Assembly (NCBI GenBank): GCA_020049495.1
Contig: JAIFKU010000044.1
Coordinates: 1-56,391 of the forward strand
Source: Accumulibacter sp.
GTDB lineage: Bacteria > Pseudomonadota > Gammaproteobacteria > Burkholderiales > Rhodocyclaceae
Direction of reading: 5' to 3'
DNA length: 56,391 bases
Shown: positions 19,919 through 29,286 of the stretch, in pieces
Layout: the number at the start of each line of letters is the position of its first letter
How positions within the stretch are numbered: position 1 is the stretch's first letter
The notes under the pieces: generated by a model
What the model was told of the DNA's origin: nothing
The model's input: the letters and a program-made list of their open reading frames with translations, nothing else
Databases searched by the model: none
Position numbers and translations under genes: made by a program

Positions 19919-20854
19919 ATGAGCACAGACAAACCAAGCGTCAAACATTTTCTGCAGTTCAAGGATTTATCGCGCGAAGAATTCGACTACCTGTTCGAGC
20001 GTACGCGCTGGATCAAGGAACAGTTCAAGTCCTATAAACGGCACTGGCCGTTAACTGATCGTACCCTGATAATGATTTTCGAGAAGGCCAGTACCCGTAC
20101 CCGACTTTCTTTCGAGGCCGGCATTCAGCAACTCGGTGGTTCGGCAATCTATCTCAATACCCGCGATTCGCAACTCGGTCGTGGCGAGCCGGTCGAAGAT
20201 GCAGCGCAGGTGATGTCGCGCATGAGCGACCTGATCATGATCCGGACCTTCGAGCAGGAAATTGTCGAGCGCTTGGCCTCGAACTCCCGCGTGCCGGTGA
20301 TCAACGGGCTAACCAACGAGTATCACCCGTGCCAGATCATGGCGGATATCTACACCTACATTGAACAGCGCGGCCCGATTCAGGGCAAGACGGTGGCCTG
20401 GATCGGCGATTCGAACAATGTTTGCAATACCTGGCTACAAGCTGCCGAGGTGCTGGATTTCAACGTCCATGTGTCAACACCGCCCGGTTATGAAGTAGAA
20501 GCTGCGCGTGCGGGTCTCTACGGCACCAGTCATTTCATGCAGTTTGCCGATCCGATGGCAGCGGCGAAGAATGCTGACATCGTGACCACCGATGTGTGGA
20601 CGTCGATGGGCTTTGAGGCCGAAAACGAAGAGCGCATGCGGGATTTCGCCGATTGGCAGGTGGATACCGAGATGATGCGTGCGGCTCGTCCCGAAGCGCT
20701 ATTCCTGCACTGCCTGCCGGCACATCGTGGCGAAGAAGTTTCTGCCGAGGTCATCGATGGGCCGCAGAGTGTGGTCTGGGACGAGGCGGAGAACCGTCTG
20801 CACGTGCAAAAGGCACTGATGGAGTATCTGGTACTCGGGCGTAAGAATTCGTAA
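19919..20854 (+). CDS. argF: Ornithine carbamoyltransferase
   Basis: The 311-residue anabolic enzyme makes citrulline from ornithine and carbamoyl phosphate. The carbamoyl phosphate motif STRTR is at about 56-60 ([13 protein letters not shown]), HPCQ in [11 protein letters not shown] binds the carbamoyl group, and [11 protein letters not shown] near the C-terminus holds the ornithine loop cysteine. The length matches the family. It is between argD and argG, so three successive steps of arginine synthesis are grouped, ornithine formation aside. Confidence 0.97.
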   Translation: MSTDKPSVKHFLQFKDLSREEFDYLFERTRWIKEQFKSYKRHWPLTDRTLIMIFEKASTRTRLSFEAGIQQLGGSAIYLNTRDSQLGRGEPVEDAAQVMSRMSDLIMIRTFEQEIVERLASNSRVPVINGLTNEYHPCQIMADIYTYIEQRGPIQGKTVAWIGDSNNVCNTWLQAAEVLDFNVHVSTPPGYEVEAARAGLYGTSHFMQFADPMAAAKNADIVTTDVWTSMGFEAENEERMRDFADWQVDTEMMRAARPEALFLHCLPAHRGEEVSAEVIDGPQSVVWDEAENRLHVQKALMEYLVLGRKNS

Positions 20855-20868
20855 GAGTGGAGTTTGAC

Positions 20869-22098
20869 ATGAGTGATATCAAGAAGGCAGTTCTGGCGTA
20901 TTCGGGGGGTCTGGATACTTCGGTAATTCTCAAATGGTTGCAGGATACCTACCAATGCGAAGTCGTGACCTTCACGGCCGATCTGGGGCAGGGTGATGAA
21001 CTCGAAGCAGCACGACCGAAGGCGATCAAGTTCGGCATCAAGCCCGAGAACATCTATATCGATGATCTGCGTGAGGAATTCGTGCGCGACTTCGTCTTTC
21101 CGATGTTCCGTGCCAATACGGTTTATGAAGGTGAATATCTTCTCGGTACCTCGATTGCGCGTCCGCTGATCGCCAAGCGCATGATCGACATCGTCAATCT
21201 GACCGGGTCCGAAGCGATCGTGCACGGCGCGACGGGCAAAGGCAACGATCAGGTGCGTTTCGAACTCGGCGCCTATGCGCTCAAACCGAACATCAAGGTC
21301 ATCGCCCCGTGGCGTGAATGGGATCTTCTTTCGCGCGAGAAGTTGCTGGCCTATGCCGAAAAGCATGGCATTCCGGTCGAGATGAAGCACAAGCAGGGCG
21401 GTTCCCCGTATTCGATGGATGCCAACCTGCTGCATATCAGCTACGAGGGTCGTCACCTGGAAGATCCGGCGGCCGAGGCCGAAGAGTCGATGTGGCGCTG
21501 GACCGTGTCGCCGGAAGCGGCGCCCGATGCGGCGGAATATATCGACCTTGAATTCGAGAAGGGCGATCTGGTTTCGATCAACGGCAAGCGCCTGTTGGCC
21601 GATCAGTTGCTGGCCACGCTCAATCAATTGGGCGGCAAGCATGGCGTCGGCCGCATCGACCTGGTCGAAAACCGCTACGTCGGCATGAAGTCCCGCGGTT
21701 GCTACGAAACCCCGGGCGGAACGATTCTCCTGCGGGCGCACCGCGCCATCGAATCGATTACGCTCGATCGCGAGGTCGCCCATCTCAAGGACGATCTGAT
21801 GCCACGTTACGCCAGCATGATCTACAACGGCTACTGGTGGAGTCCGGAACGCCGTGCCCTGCAGACGCTTATCGATCACACGCAGCAGGCGGTCAATGGC
21901 TGGGTCCGGATCAAGCTCTACAAGGGCAACGTCATTGTCACCGGTCGCGATTCGAAGACCGATTCGCTGTTCGACTCGACCATCGCGACGTTTGAGGATG
22001 ATGCCGGTGCCTACGATCAGAAAGATGCCGGCGGCTTCATCAAGCTCAATGCCTTGCGTATGCGCATTGCGGCCAATCTGGCCAGCCGCAAGAACTGA
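20869..22098 (+). CDS. argG: Argininosuccinate synthase
   Basis: The 409-residue enzyme joins citrulline and aspartate with ATP. The PP-loop is [15 protein letters not shown] at about 10-24, and [13 protein letters not shown] and [16 protein letters not shown] are family signatures. ATG 20869 gives the standard [16 protein letters not shown] start with AGAGTGGAG upstream; the GTG at 20857 is in frame but would add four unneeded residues. It lies 14 bases after argF. The argininosuccinate lyase gene argH is not in the window. Confidence 0.97.
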   Translation: MSDIKKAVLAYSGGLDTSVILKWLQDTYQCEVVTFTADLGQGDELEAARPKAIKFGIKPENIYIDDLREEFVRDFVFPMFRANTVYEGEYLLGTSIARPLIAKRMIDIVNLTGSEAIVHGATGKGNDQVRFELGAYALKPNIKVIAPWREWDLLSREKLLAYAEKHGIPVEMKHKQGGSPYSMDANLLHISYEGRHLEDPAAEAEESMWRWTVSPEAAPDAAEYIDLEFEKGDLVSINGKRLLADQLLATLNQLGGKHGVGRIDLVENRYVGMKSRGCYETPGGTILLRAHRAIESITLDREVAHLKDDLMPRYASMIYNGYWWSPERRALQTLIDHTQQAVNGWVRIKLYKGNVIVTGRDSKTDSLFDSTIATFEDDAGAYDQKDAGGFIKLNALRMRIAANLASRKN

Positions 22099-22103
22099 TC
22101 TCG

Positions 22104-22316
22104 TTGATTTTCGGGCTGACTGAAGAGCAGGTTTCCGCGTTTGGCATGAGCTTCGGGCTTGTTGCCTTCATGCTCTACATGCTTTTCATCATCGGCGAAC
22201 TGGCATGGAGGGCGAAGGCTGGCAGGGCCGGAACCTTCGTTCTCTTCTTCGTGCTCTCTTTCGGCATGTTCGGCTTTATTGCCAAGGCTGTCTTTCAAAA
22301 ATTGTGGGGAATATGA
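22104..22316 (+). CDS. DUF2788 small membrane protein
   Basis: The 70-residue protein has two membrane helices (about 14-34 and 43-63) in the pattern [31 protein letters not shown] and [19 protein letters not shown], which is that of DUF2788. Its function is unknown. The start is a TTG at 22104, only five bases after the argG stop, so it probably relies on coupled translation. ATG 22146 is possible but would remove the first third. It overlaps ppnP by four bases. Confidence 0.75.
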   Translation: MIFGLTEEQVSAFGMSFGLVAFMLYMLFIIGELAWRAKAGRAGTFVLFFVLSFGMFGFIAKAVFQKLWGI

Positions 22317-22630
22317 ATATGTCGCAGTTTGATAACGTGAGTGTCGTCAAGCAGGCCAATGTCTACTTTGATGGCAAGTGTGTCAGCCATACAGTCCAGT
22401 TTGCCGACGGGTCGAGGAAGACGGTTGGCGTCATTCTGCCTTCATCGCTGCTCTTCAATACCGGTGCTCCGGAAATCATGGAGGGCGTCGATGGCTCCTG
22501 CCGGGTTCGCCTGAAGGGCGAGAGCGAGTGGAAAGTTTACGCGGCAGGCCAGTCATTCGATGTGCCTGGCAACTCGTCATTCGAGATCACCTGCGACGAG
22601 CCCTACCATTACGTCTGTCATTTCGGTTAA
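22313..22630 (+). CDS. ppnP: Pyrimidine/purine nucleoside phosphorylase (DUF1255 family)
   Basis: The 105-residue single cupin protein has the PpnP hallmarks [38 protein letters not shown] and YHYVCHF at the C-terminus. The family phosphorolyses several nucleosides to free bases and pentose-1-phosphate in the cytoplasm. ATG 22313 overlaps the preceding stop as ATGA; ATG 22319 is an equally good start and gives MSQFDN. It is part of the co-directional run after argG. Confidence 0.88.
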   Translation: MNMSQFDNVSVVKQANVYFDGKCVSHTVQFADGSRKTVGVILPSSLLFNTGAPEIMEGVDGSCRVRLKGESEWKVYAAGQSFDVPGNSSFEITCDEPYHYVCHFG

Positions 22631-22642
22631 GCGGAGACTCTG

Positions 22643-23137
22643 ATGCCATCGTTCGATTTTTCTTCAGAAGTGGACATGGTGGCGCTGAAGAATGCCATCG
22701 ATTTGACCGGGAAAAGAATCATTGGCCGGTATGACTTCAAGGGCACGAGCGCCAAGGTCGAGTTGGGAGACAAGGACAGCATCATCACACTCTTCGCCGA
22801 CTCGGACTTCCAACTCAACCAGATCAAGGACATCCTTTTCCCTGTGATGGAAGACAAGGAGCCGGACAGTACTAAACGCCTGGACGCCCAGACCATACAG
22901 AAAATTTCGGGCGACAAGGTCAAGCAGGAGTTGAAGATCAAGATCGGAATCGAAAGCGAGTTGGCGAAAAAAATCGTCAAGTTGCTCAAGGACTCGAAGC
23001 TCAAGGTGCAAGTGGCCATTCAGGGTGATGCGGTGCGCGTGACCGGCGCCAAACGCGATGTTTTGCAAGATGCTATTGCGCTGGTCAAGAAATCGATCAC
23101 CGACTTCCCGATCAAGCACGGCAATTACCGCGATTGA
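22643..23137 (+). CDS. yajQ: YajQ-family nucleotide-binding protein
   Basis: The 164-residue protein starts MPSFDFSSEVDMVALKNAID and includes KGTSAKVEL and the C-terminal QVAIQGDAVRVTGAKRDVLQDAIALVKK. It has two ferredoxin-like repeats in the YajQ/UPF0234 fold. A Xanthomonas homologue binds cyclic di-GMP and acts in gene regulation, so this could be a second-messenger receptor in an organism that makes the messenger with the GGDEF protein at 34.6 kb. That link is inference only. Confidence 0.94.
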   Translation: MPSFDFSSEVDMVALKNAIDLTGKRIIGRYDFKGTSAKVELGDKDSIITLFADSDFQLNQIKDILFPVMEDKEPDSTKRLDAQTIQKISGDKVKQELKIKIGIESELAKKIVKLLKDSKLKVQVAIQGDAVRVTGAKRDVLQDAIALVKKSITDFPIKHGNYRD

Positions 23138-23182
23138 GTATAGAGTTGAGCCGGAGGAAGTGCCTTCGGGTAATGTGTTCGG

Positions 23183-26100
23183 ATGCCCATGTCGTCAAAG
23201 ACTGTTGAAAGCTCGGAAGAAACAGAACGCATCAATTCTGGCGCGCTTTCCTGGGTGGAAGAGTTGCGGCGCGTCTCGATGGCGGTCAGCAAGACGGCCA
23301 ACAAGGCTTCTTCCGGTCGCAACCAGGTGTTTTATCTCCTGCACTGGACGCACGATGCCGATGCGTTCGGGGTCACCATACACAAGGGACGAGACCCCGA
23401 GAGCGCCGAGCAATGGTGGAGTATTGATCGGGCCCTGATCAAGCCGCCGCCGTTCGTCAGCGAGGAAGACGTCATTATTCTTCGCCTGCTCTGGGCTGAA
23501 AGAACCCATGACAGCGGACTGCGCGCCTTTGGCCTGGGACCGAAGCACGGCGGTGAGGTCTTGCGCCGGATGGCACAAACAGGCCGTCTCTGCCCGGCCA
23601 ATGATTTTTCATCCCTGCTGCTCTCCGAGTCGCGTCCGGCGAGTGTGAATTGGCGACTCGACAGCAACGGGCGTCAACGGCCGTGCTTCAGACCGACGCC
23701 TGAGGCCAGCCTGGTCATTCCGCTGCAGCCCCCGTGGTATGTTGATCTGGATGAAGACCTGATCGGTCCGCTGGAGGTGCCGGGTAACCCTGAACTGATC
23801 GGGCGGCTGTTTGCACTGCCGCCGCTTTCGGTCAAGGAAGCGACACGGGTTGCCGAGGCGCTGACCGGACTCGCGTCTGAATTGCCGATACCTGCCGCTG
23901 ATGCCGATGCCCGTTCTCGCCGCATCGATGTCAGCCCCGTGCCCGTGTTGCGCCTGCAGACGCTGGATACGCATGGCAACAGGGGCTGGCGCGATTATTC
24001 CTCGAGCTATACGGGAGGCCACTTCGACGTGGCACTCCCGATGTTCTGCTATCAGGATGTGGAAATCAAGCCGGACGATATTCGCGAATTCTCTACCTTG
24101 CCCGATGGCGAGACCGTTTGTGTGCTGCGCCGCTACGAACTGGAAAAAGCCCTGATGCAAAGCCTGAATGAATGCGGCTTGCAAAGAATACCGGGCTATG
24201 CCCTGCACACCTTTGGCAGTCCGCCTGACAGTGCGTATGGTCTGGCCAATGAAGCGTGCTGGCCCGGTTTCATGCAGCAGGCCCTGCCTGCGTTACGCAG
24301 TGCCGGCTGGCAGATCGAATTTGACGATGACTTCCGCCATCACGCACTGGAAGTCGAGGCCTGGGAAGCCGAGCTTCTCGAATCGGAAAACGGCTGGTTT
24401 GACCTCGATATGGGCATTATTGTCGAGGGCGAGCGTTTGCCCCTGGCGCCACTGCTCGCTTCCCTGTTCCGCTGGGATGCCCGCTGGCTGGACACGGCCT
24501 TGCTGCAGCGTATCGCCGATGACGAGATGGTCGAACTCAGGACGCCGGACAATCAGCGCATTCGCGTTCCAGCCGCGCGCCTGAAGCCTCTGGCAACGAC
24601 CCTGATCGATCTCTTCGACGGATTTTCAGGCGGAAATACGCTGCGTCTCTCGCGTTTCGATGCGCCGCGTCTGGCTGAGCTCAGCGACACCAGTCGCTGG
24701 CAGTTTCGTGGGCAGGCTGATGTACTGGCTCTTGCCGACCAGTTGTCCGTGGCCCAGGGAATCAGTCACATCGATTCGCCCGCCGGCCTCGGGCTGGAAC
24801 TGCGTTCGTACCAGAAGGAGGGCCTAGCCTGGCTGCAGTTCCTGCGCGAACATAAACTGTCGGGCATCCTGGCCGACGATATGGGTCTGGGCAAAACGGC
24901 GCAGGCGCTGGCACACCTGCTGCTGGAAAAGGAAGCCGGGCGGCTCGATCGTCCGGCACTGATTGTCTTGCCCACGTCACTTGTTTTCAACTGGAAGAAT
25001 GAAGCTGCACGCTTTGCTCCGAGTCTGACCATCCTTTCCCTGCATGGTGCCGAACGCAAAAGCCGGTTTGTCGAGATTACCCAGCATGATGTGGTGTTGA
25101 CCACCTATCCCTTGCTGTGGCGAGATGCCCACGAACTGACCCGGCATCGCTATCACCTGCTCATCCTTGACGAAGCACAGACGGTCAAGAACGCCCGCAG
25201 TCAGGGTGCAGAGGTGGTGCGCAAGATCGACGCCCGACACCGGCTCTGCCTGACGGGCACACCGCTGGAGAACCATCTGGGCGAGTTGTGGAGCCAGTTT
25301 GATTTCCTCCTGCCCGGTTTCCTGGGTGACAGCAATACCTTTACCAAATACTGGCGAACGCCAATCGAGAAACAGGGCGATGCGCCGCGCCGCAATCTGC
25401 TGGCGCGGCGCATACGGCCGTTCATCCTGCGCCGCAAGAAAGAAGAGGTCGCGCGCGAGTTGCCGCCCAAAACGATTATCGTACGCAAGGTTGAACTTGC
25501 CGGCAGCCAGCGCGACCTTTACGAGACCGTCCGCGCGGCGATGGATGTCATGGTGCGCGAAGAGGTTGCCAACAGGGGCTTCGGACGCAGCCAGATTGTC
25601 ATCCTTGATGCGCTGCTCAAACTGCGACAGGTTTGCTGCGACCCGCGCCTGGTCAAGGCGGCTTCGGCGCAGCGGGTGAAGGAGCGCGCCAAACTTGATC
25701 TGCTGATGACCATGTTGCCCGAGCAGGTTGACGAAGGCCGGCGCATCCTGCTTTTTTCGCAATTCACCAGCATGCTGTCACTGATCGAGACCGAACTGAA
25801 ACAGGCCGGGCTTGACTACGTTATCCTGACCGGTGATACCACGGACCGTGAAACGCCGGTGCGGCGATTCCAGGCCGGCGAGGTGCCGATTTTCCTGATC
25901 AGCCTGAAGGCCGGAGGTGTTGGTCTTAACCTCACGGCCGCCGATACCGTGATTCACTACGATCCGTGGTGGAATCCGGCCGTTGAGAATCAGGCAACCG
26001 ATCGAGCGCATCGACTCGGTCAGGACAAGCCGGTGTTTGTCTATAAACTGATCATCGCCGGCAGTATCGAGGAAAAGATTCTGGCCTTGCAGGAACGCAA

Positions 26101-26200
26101 AGCCGAGCTAGCGGCCGGGATTCTGTCGGAGGATCGCAGCATCGACCTGAAATTCGGTGAGGACGATATGGTGGCACTTTTTTCACCTTTACCCGCTTAG
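23183..26200 (+). CDS. SNF2-family helicase/ATPase without the usual SWIM zinc finger
   Basis: The 1005-residue protein has an N-terminal region of unknown fold (1-530) and then a full Swi2/Snf2 motor: Q/I motif YQKEGLAWLQ, Walker A DDMGLGKTAQA at about 565, DEAQ box LLILDEAQTVKN at about 660, LTGTPLENHLGELWSQFDFLLPGFLG, and the helicase C half with LFSQFTSML, LISLKAGGVGLNLTAADTVIHYDPWWNPAVE and DRAHRLGQ. This class remodels DNA-protein complexes. Homologues in related bacteria commonly start with a SWIM zinc finger (CxC...CxH); none is present, and a TAA stop lies just upstream of the start. Start at 23183 or 23189. Confidence 0.9.
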   Translation: MPMSSKTVESSEETERINSGALSWVEELRRVSMAVSKTANKASSGRNQVFYLLHWTHDADAFGVTIHKGRDPESAEQWWSIDRALIKPPPFVSEEDVIILRLLWAERTHDSGLRAFGLGPKHGGEVLRRMAQTGRLCPANDFSSLLLSESRPASVNWRLDSNGRQRPCFRPTPEASLVIPLQPPWYVDLDEDLIGPLEVPGNPELIGRLFALPPLSVKEATRVAEALTGLASELPIPAADADARSRRIDVSPVPVLRLQTLDTHGNRGWRDYSSSYTGGHFDVALPMFCYQDVEIKPDDIREFSTLPDGETVCVLRRYELEKALMQSLNECGLQRIPGYALHTFGSPPDSAYGLANEACWPGFMQQALPALRSAGWQIEFDDDFRHHALEVEAWEAELLESENGWFDLDMGIIVEGERLPLAPLLASLFRWDARWLDTALLQRIADDEMVELRTPDNQRIRVPAARLKPLATTLIDLFDGFSGGNTLRLSRFDAPRLAELSDTSRWQFRGQADVLALADQLSVAQGISHIDSPAGLGLELRSYQKEGLAWLQFLREHKLSGILADDMGLGKTAQALAHLLLEKEAGRLDRPALIVLPTSLVFNWKNEAARFAPSLTILSLHGAERKSRFVEITQHDVVLTTYPLLWRDAHELTRHRYHLLILDEAQTVKNARSQGAEVVRKIDARHRLCLTGTPLENHLGELWSQFDFLLPGFLGDSNTFTKYWRTPIEKQGDAPRRNLLARRIRPFILRRKKEEVARELPPKTIIVRKVELAGSQRDLYETVRAAMDVMVREEVANRGFGRSQIVILDALLKLRQVCCDPRLVKAASAQRVKERAKLDLLMTMLPEQVDEGRRILLFSQFTSMLSLIETELKQAGLDYVILTGDTTDRETPVRRFQAGEVPIFLISLKAGGVGLNLTAADTVIHYDPWWNPAVENQATDRAHRLGQDKPVFVYKLIIAGSIEEKILALQERKAELAAGILSEDRSIDLKFGEDDMVALFSPLPA

Positions 26201-26566
26201 GGTGAGTTCTCATTTAGCGGGGCGTGACCGTCCGTCAAATGAGAACACCCCCTAAATTCTGGCTACTGTTTTTATTGAATACATTGCCTGCCAGATCGCG
26301 TATCTGAAATCCAAAGTTTGACCCGCTAGCCGTGGACGAGGATAATTACGGGTTTTGCAGTTCTCTCACCTGCCTGTTGATTGGTCAAATAAGCCTCGTT
26401 TTCCTGGTTTACGGTTTTTGCTGCGCGGATGAAGGTGCGCTCGAACCGGTCAAATAAGGGTTAGGGATGGTACTTCACTCATTGCAGGTGTGCCAACCAT
26501 GGATTCTGATGCGCAACAAATCAGTCGACAGGCTCGAAGCAGCCTAGAAAACACAGGATTTTATTC
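26201..26566. other. Intergenic region with inverted and direct repeats, possible IS scar
   Basis: This 366-base gap holds a perfect 10-bp inverted repeat, GTTCTCATTT (26206-26215) and AAATGAGAAC (26237-26246), six bases after the helicase stop. It also holds an 11-bp direct repeat GGTCAAATAAG at 26383-26393 and 26448-26458. The first may serve as a terminator, although it has no T run, or may be the end of a lost element. No coding frame is convincing. The region must also contain the promoter of the rquA-like gene. Confidence 0.5.
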
Positions 26567-27277
26567 ATGACCGAGAATCATTCGTCACTTGCTATCGACC
26601 CCTATTACGACGGCGTCCCGGCGTACATGACCGAAGTTTATGACTGGGCCTATGTCGATCCCAAGTGGGTGCGCGCGCTCGATCGCAATTGGGTGGTCCG
26701 GGTTCTCCTGTTTTTGAACGACCAACGCCTGATGCGCGCTTACCTCGACGAAATCAGGGAAGGCATGCGTGTCTGGCAATTGGCACATGTCTATGGTGAT
26801 CTGGTGACGCGTGCGGCGCAGAAAGTCGGTGCCAAGGGCGTTTTCCATCTGACCGACGTGACGCCCGTCCAGATTGAGCACGGTACGCGCAAACTGGCCG
26901 GCATGGACTGGACGAAAGTCATTCGCAGCGATGCGGCTGATTTTGGCGGTGATGATGCGGTTGATTACGATCTGATCTGCAGCTTCTTCCTGTTGCACGA
27001 GGTTCCGGATGAAAAAAAATACGAAATTGTGAATAACATGCTGCAAAAGCTGTCCCGGGGCAGCAAGATCGTTTTCGTCGATTACCATAATCCCGCGAAA
27101 TGGCAGCCGATTCGATACATCCTGAAACTCGTCAATTACTATCTTGAACCCTTTGCCGAAGCGCTCTGGAAAAACGAAATCGAACACTTTGCAAGCAATG
27201 CCGAACAATTTTCCTGGTGCAAGAAAACATTCTTCGGCGGCGTTTATCAGTGCGTGGTGGTCGAGCACAAGGACTGA
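26567..27277 (+). CDS. rquA: Probable rhodoquinone biosynthesis enzyme RquA
   Basis: The 236-residue class I SAM-binding protein fits RquA, which converts ubiquinone to rhodoquinone using SAM as amino donor. Characteristic parts seen are VYDWAYVDPKWVRALDRNW (25-42), LAHVYGDLVTR (72-82) in the place where ordinary methyltransferases have the glycine-rich motif I, LTDVTPVQIEH (95-105), FFLLHEVPDEKK (140-151) and VDYHNPAKWQPIRYILK (171-187). The loss of the GxGxG signature is a known RquA trait. Rhodoquinone carries electrons to fumarate reductase under anaerobiosis. The gene stands alone after a repeat-containing gap. The alternative is an ordinary ubiquinone-type methyltransferase, which I think less likely. 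Confidence 0.82.
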   Translation: MTENHSSLAIDPYYDGVPAYMTEVYDWAYVDPKWVRALDRNWVVRVLLFLNDQRLMRAYLDEIREGMRVWQLAHVYGDLVTRAAQKVGAKGVFHLTDVTPVQIEHGTRKLAGMDWTKVIRSDAADFGGDDAVDYDLICSFFLLHEVPDEKKYEIVNNMLQKLSRGSKIVFVDYHNPAKWQPIRYILKLVNYYLEPFAEALWKNEIEHFASNAEQFSWCKKTFFGGVYQCVVVEHKD

Positions 27278-27354
27278 AGCTTGCAGTGCTGAAACATTGA
27301 CCTGATGACCCTGCGCGATCCTGATGCCGCGTGATTTTTAGTTTGCCGGGTTAT

Positions 27355-28077
27355 TTATGGCTCTCGCCCCTCACCTGCTTCTTCATACGTCTGTCCGTCG
27401 CGGATGTGATAAATCCGCTTGAAGGTGGGCAGGATCTTTTCGTCGTGAGTGACGACGATGATGGCGGTTTTGTGCTGTTCGGCCATACGATTAAGGATGC
27501 GCATGACGCCGAGCGCCCGTTCGCTGTCGAGCGGCGCGGTCGGTTCGTCGGCGAGAATGACCGGCGGCTGATTGGCCAGCGCACGGGCGATGGAAACACG
27601 TTGCTGTTCCCCGCCGGAAAGGCTTGATGGCAGTGCCTTGGCGCGATGCTGGACATCAAGATCGGTGAGCAGTTCGAGGGCGCGGCTTCTTGCTTTTTCG
27701 TTAGCAACGCCGGCCAGCATGGGGAGCAGGGCGACGTTGTCGGTGACATCGAGAAACGGGATCAGGTAAGGGGCCTGAAAGACAAAGCCGATGTTGTCGC
27801 GGCGCAGAGCGCGCAGGTCGCGGTTCAGCCAGCCATTATCGTAGAGAAGCTGATTCCCGAGCCACATCCTGCCTGCAGTCGGTTCGATCACGGCCCCCAG
27901 ACACTTGAGCAGGGTGCTCTTGCCGGAACCGCTAGGGCCTATCAGGCCAACCACTTCACCGGGTGCGACGATCATATTGACGTCGCGTAGAGCTTCGACG
28001 GCCGTGTCGCCTTCGCCGTAACGCTTGCGCAAGCCTTCTATACGGATGCCAAGTGCCTTGTGTGCTGAAGTATTCAT
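27355..28077 (-). CDS. ABC transporter ATP-binding protein (MacB/LolD/DevA type)
   Basis: The 240-residue ATPase has Walker A GPSGSGKSTLLKCLG at about 43-57, the signature LSGGEQQRVSIARALANQP, Walker B VILADEPTAPLDSE and the switch His in VVTHDE. It belongs to the group that powers FtsX-fold permeases rather than channel transporters. It is the last gene of the TetR-adaptor-permease-ATPase operon, three bases after the permease stop. The exported substrate is unknown. Confidence 0.93.
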   Translation of the reverse strand: MNTSAHKALGIRIEGLRKRYGEGDTAVEALRDVNMIVAPGEVVGLIGPSGSGKSTLLKCLGAVIEPTAGRMWLGNQLLYDNGWLNRDLRALRRDNIGFVFQAPYLIPFLDVTDNVALLPMLAGVANEKARSRALELLTDLDVQHRAKALPSSLSGGEQQRVSIARALANQPPVILADEPTAPLDSERALGVMRILNRMAEQHKTAIIVVTHDEKILPTFKRIYHIRDGQTYEEAGEGREP

Positions 28078-28080
28078 TCC

Positions 28081-29286
28081 TCAGCCGCCAATGGCGGCCG
28101 CTGGATCGGCCTTGAGTGCAATGCGGATGGCCAGAACGCTGGCAATCGAGCAAATCAGCATGACCAGAACGAAACCGCGCATGGCGTCGCCTGGTTCCAG
28201 AAGAACGTATTTCGGAAAAATGGGTGCCCAGACCGAGGCCACCGTCTTGCCGACCATGAAACCGATGACTCCGAGCCCGAGCGCCTGTTGCAGGATCATG
28301 CCGGCGATGGTTCGATCGCGTGTGCCGATCAGCTTGAGCACGGCGATTTCGCGAATCTTGCTGATGGTCATAGTGTAGATGATGAAGGCCACGATGGCCG
28401 CACTGACAATGGACAGAATGACGAGAAACAGACCAATCTGCCGGGCTGAGTTGGTGATCAGCTTGGCGATCAGGATTTCGCTCATTTCGGCTTGCGTGTA
28501 GGCCTGCAAGTGTTTCCAGCGCTCGATGTTGCGCGCAACCTCGGTCGCTGAGTGCCCTTCTGCAACACTGACGAGCACGCTATTGACGTTGTGGCTGATG
28601 GTTTGTGACGACTGGATCGCTTCGAGCAGACCGGGCGCTCCCGGGCGGTTCAGCGTCGGGTTGGCGGCGGTACGCGTGCGCTCGTTGCGGATGGCGTCGT
28701 TGTCCTTGAGGAATTGCGTTTCCTGTCCGTCTTTGAGCGGGATGTAGATCATCGGGTCGCCACCCGAAGACACCATGCGCCGGGTTTCACCCACCACGGT
28801 GTAGTCGTGGCGGCGAATGCGGATGCGGTCACCCACGACGAATCCGGTCTTGATGTCAACAACGGCCTCATAGTGGCTGCGCATGATATGCCGGCCGGCA
28901 ACGAGATAAGGCGGTTCGCCGGGCTGACCGGGCTCGAAGCCGACGACCATGACACGCACTTCGTCGCTGCTCTCGCTGCCGCTCTTGCTGACCTGCATGG
29001 TGAGGTAGGTGACGTTCGCCGCGCGTCGCACCCCTGGCAGGCCGAGAATGTCGCGATAGACGTCGTCGCGCAGGCTGGACGATTCAGCGTAGGGGCCGAG
29101 CGTATTCTTCTGCACGACCCACAGATCGGCGCCGCTGTTGGCGAGCAGCGCCTGTGCGTCATCGACCATGCCGCGATAGATGCCGGCCATGCTCAGCGTA
29201 ACACCGATGAGCAGCCCCAGACCCATGCCGGTCAGGACAAACTTGGGCCAGGAATGCAGGATGTCGCGTCCGGCCAGGCTGATCAT
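28081..29286 (-). CDS. ABC transporter permease, FtsX/MacB fold (DevC-like)
   Basis: The 401-residue protein has one N-terminal membrane helix (about 15-35), a large periplasmic domain (MacB_PCD type, to about 270), and three C-terminal helices of the FtsX domain (for example IGLFLVILSIVSAAIVAFIIYTM and GFVLVMLICSIASVLAIRIAL). With an ATPase and an adaptor it would form a mechanotransmission exporter like DevBCA or MacAB. Start and adaptor stop overlap by four bases. Confidence 0.9.
   Translation of the reverse strand: MISLAGRDILHSWPKFVLTGMGLGLLIGVTLSMAGIYRGMVDDAQALLANSGADLWVVQKNTLGPYAESSSLRDDVYRDILGLPGVRRAANVTYLTMQVSKSGSESSDEVRVMVVGFEPGQPGEPPYLVAGRHIMRSHYEAVVDIKTGFVVGDRIRIRRHDYTVVGETRRMVSSGGDPMIYIPLKDGQETQFLKDNDAIRNERTRTAANPTLNRPGAPGLLEAIQSSQTISHNVNSVLVSVAEGHSATEVARNIERWKHLQAYTQAEMSEILIAKLITNSARQIGLFLVILSIVSAAIVAFIIYTMTISKIREIAVLKLIGTRDRTIAGMILQQALGLGVIGFMVGKTVASVWAPIFPKYVLLEPGDAMRGFVLVMLICSIASVLAIRIALKADPAAAIGG

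Noticed and set aside
20530-21879. 449-residue minus-strand frame across argF and argG
   Set aside because: Antisense shadow of two highly conserved enzymes; composition typical of the complementary third frame.
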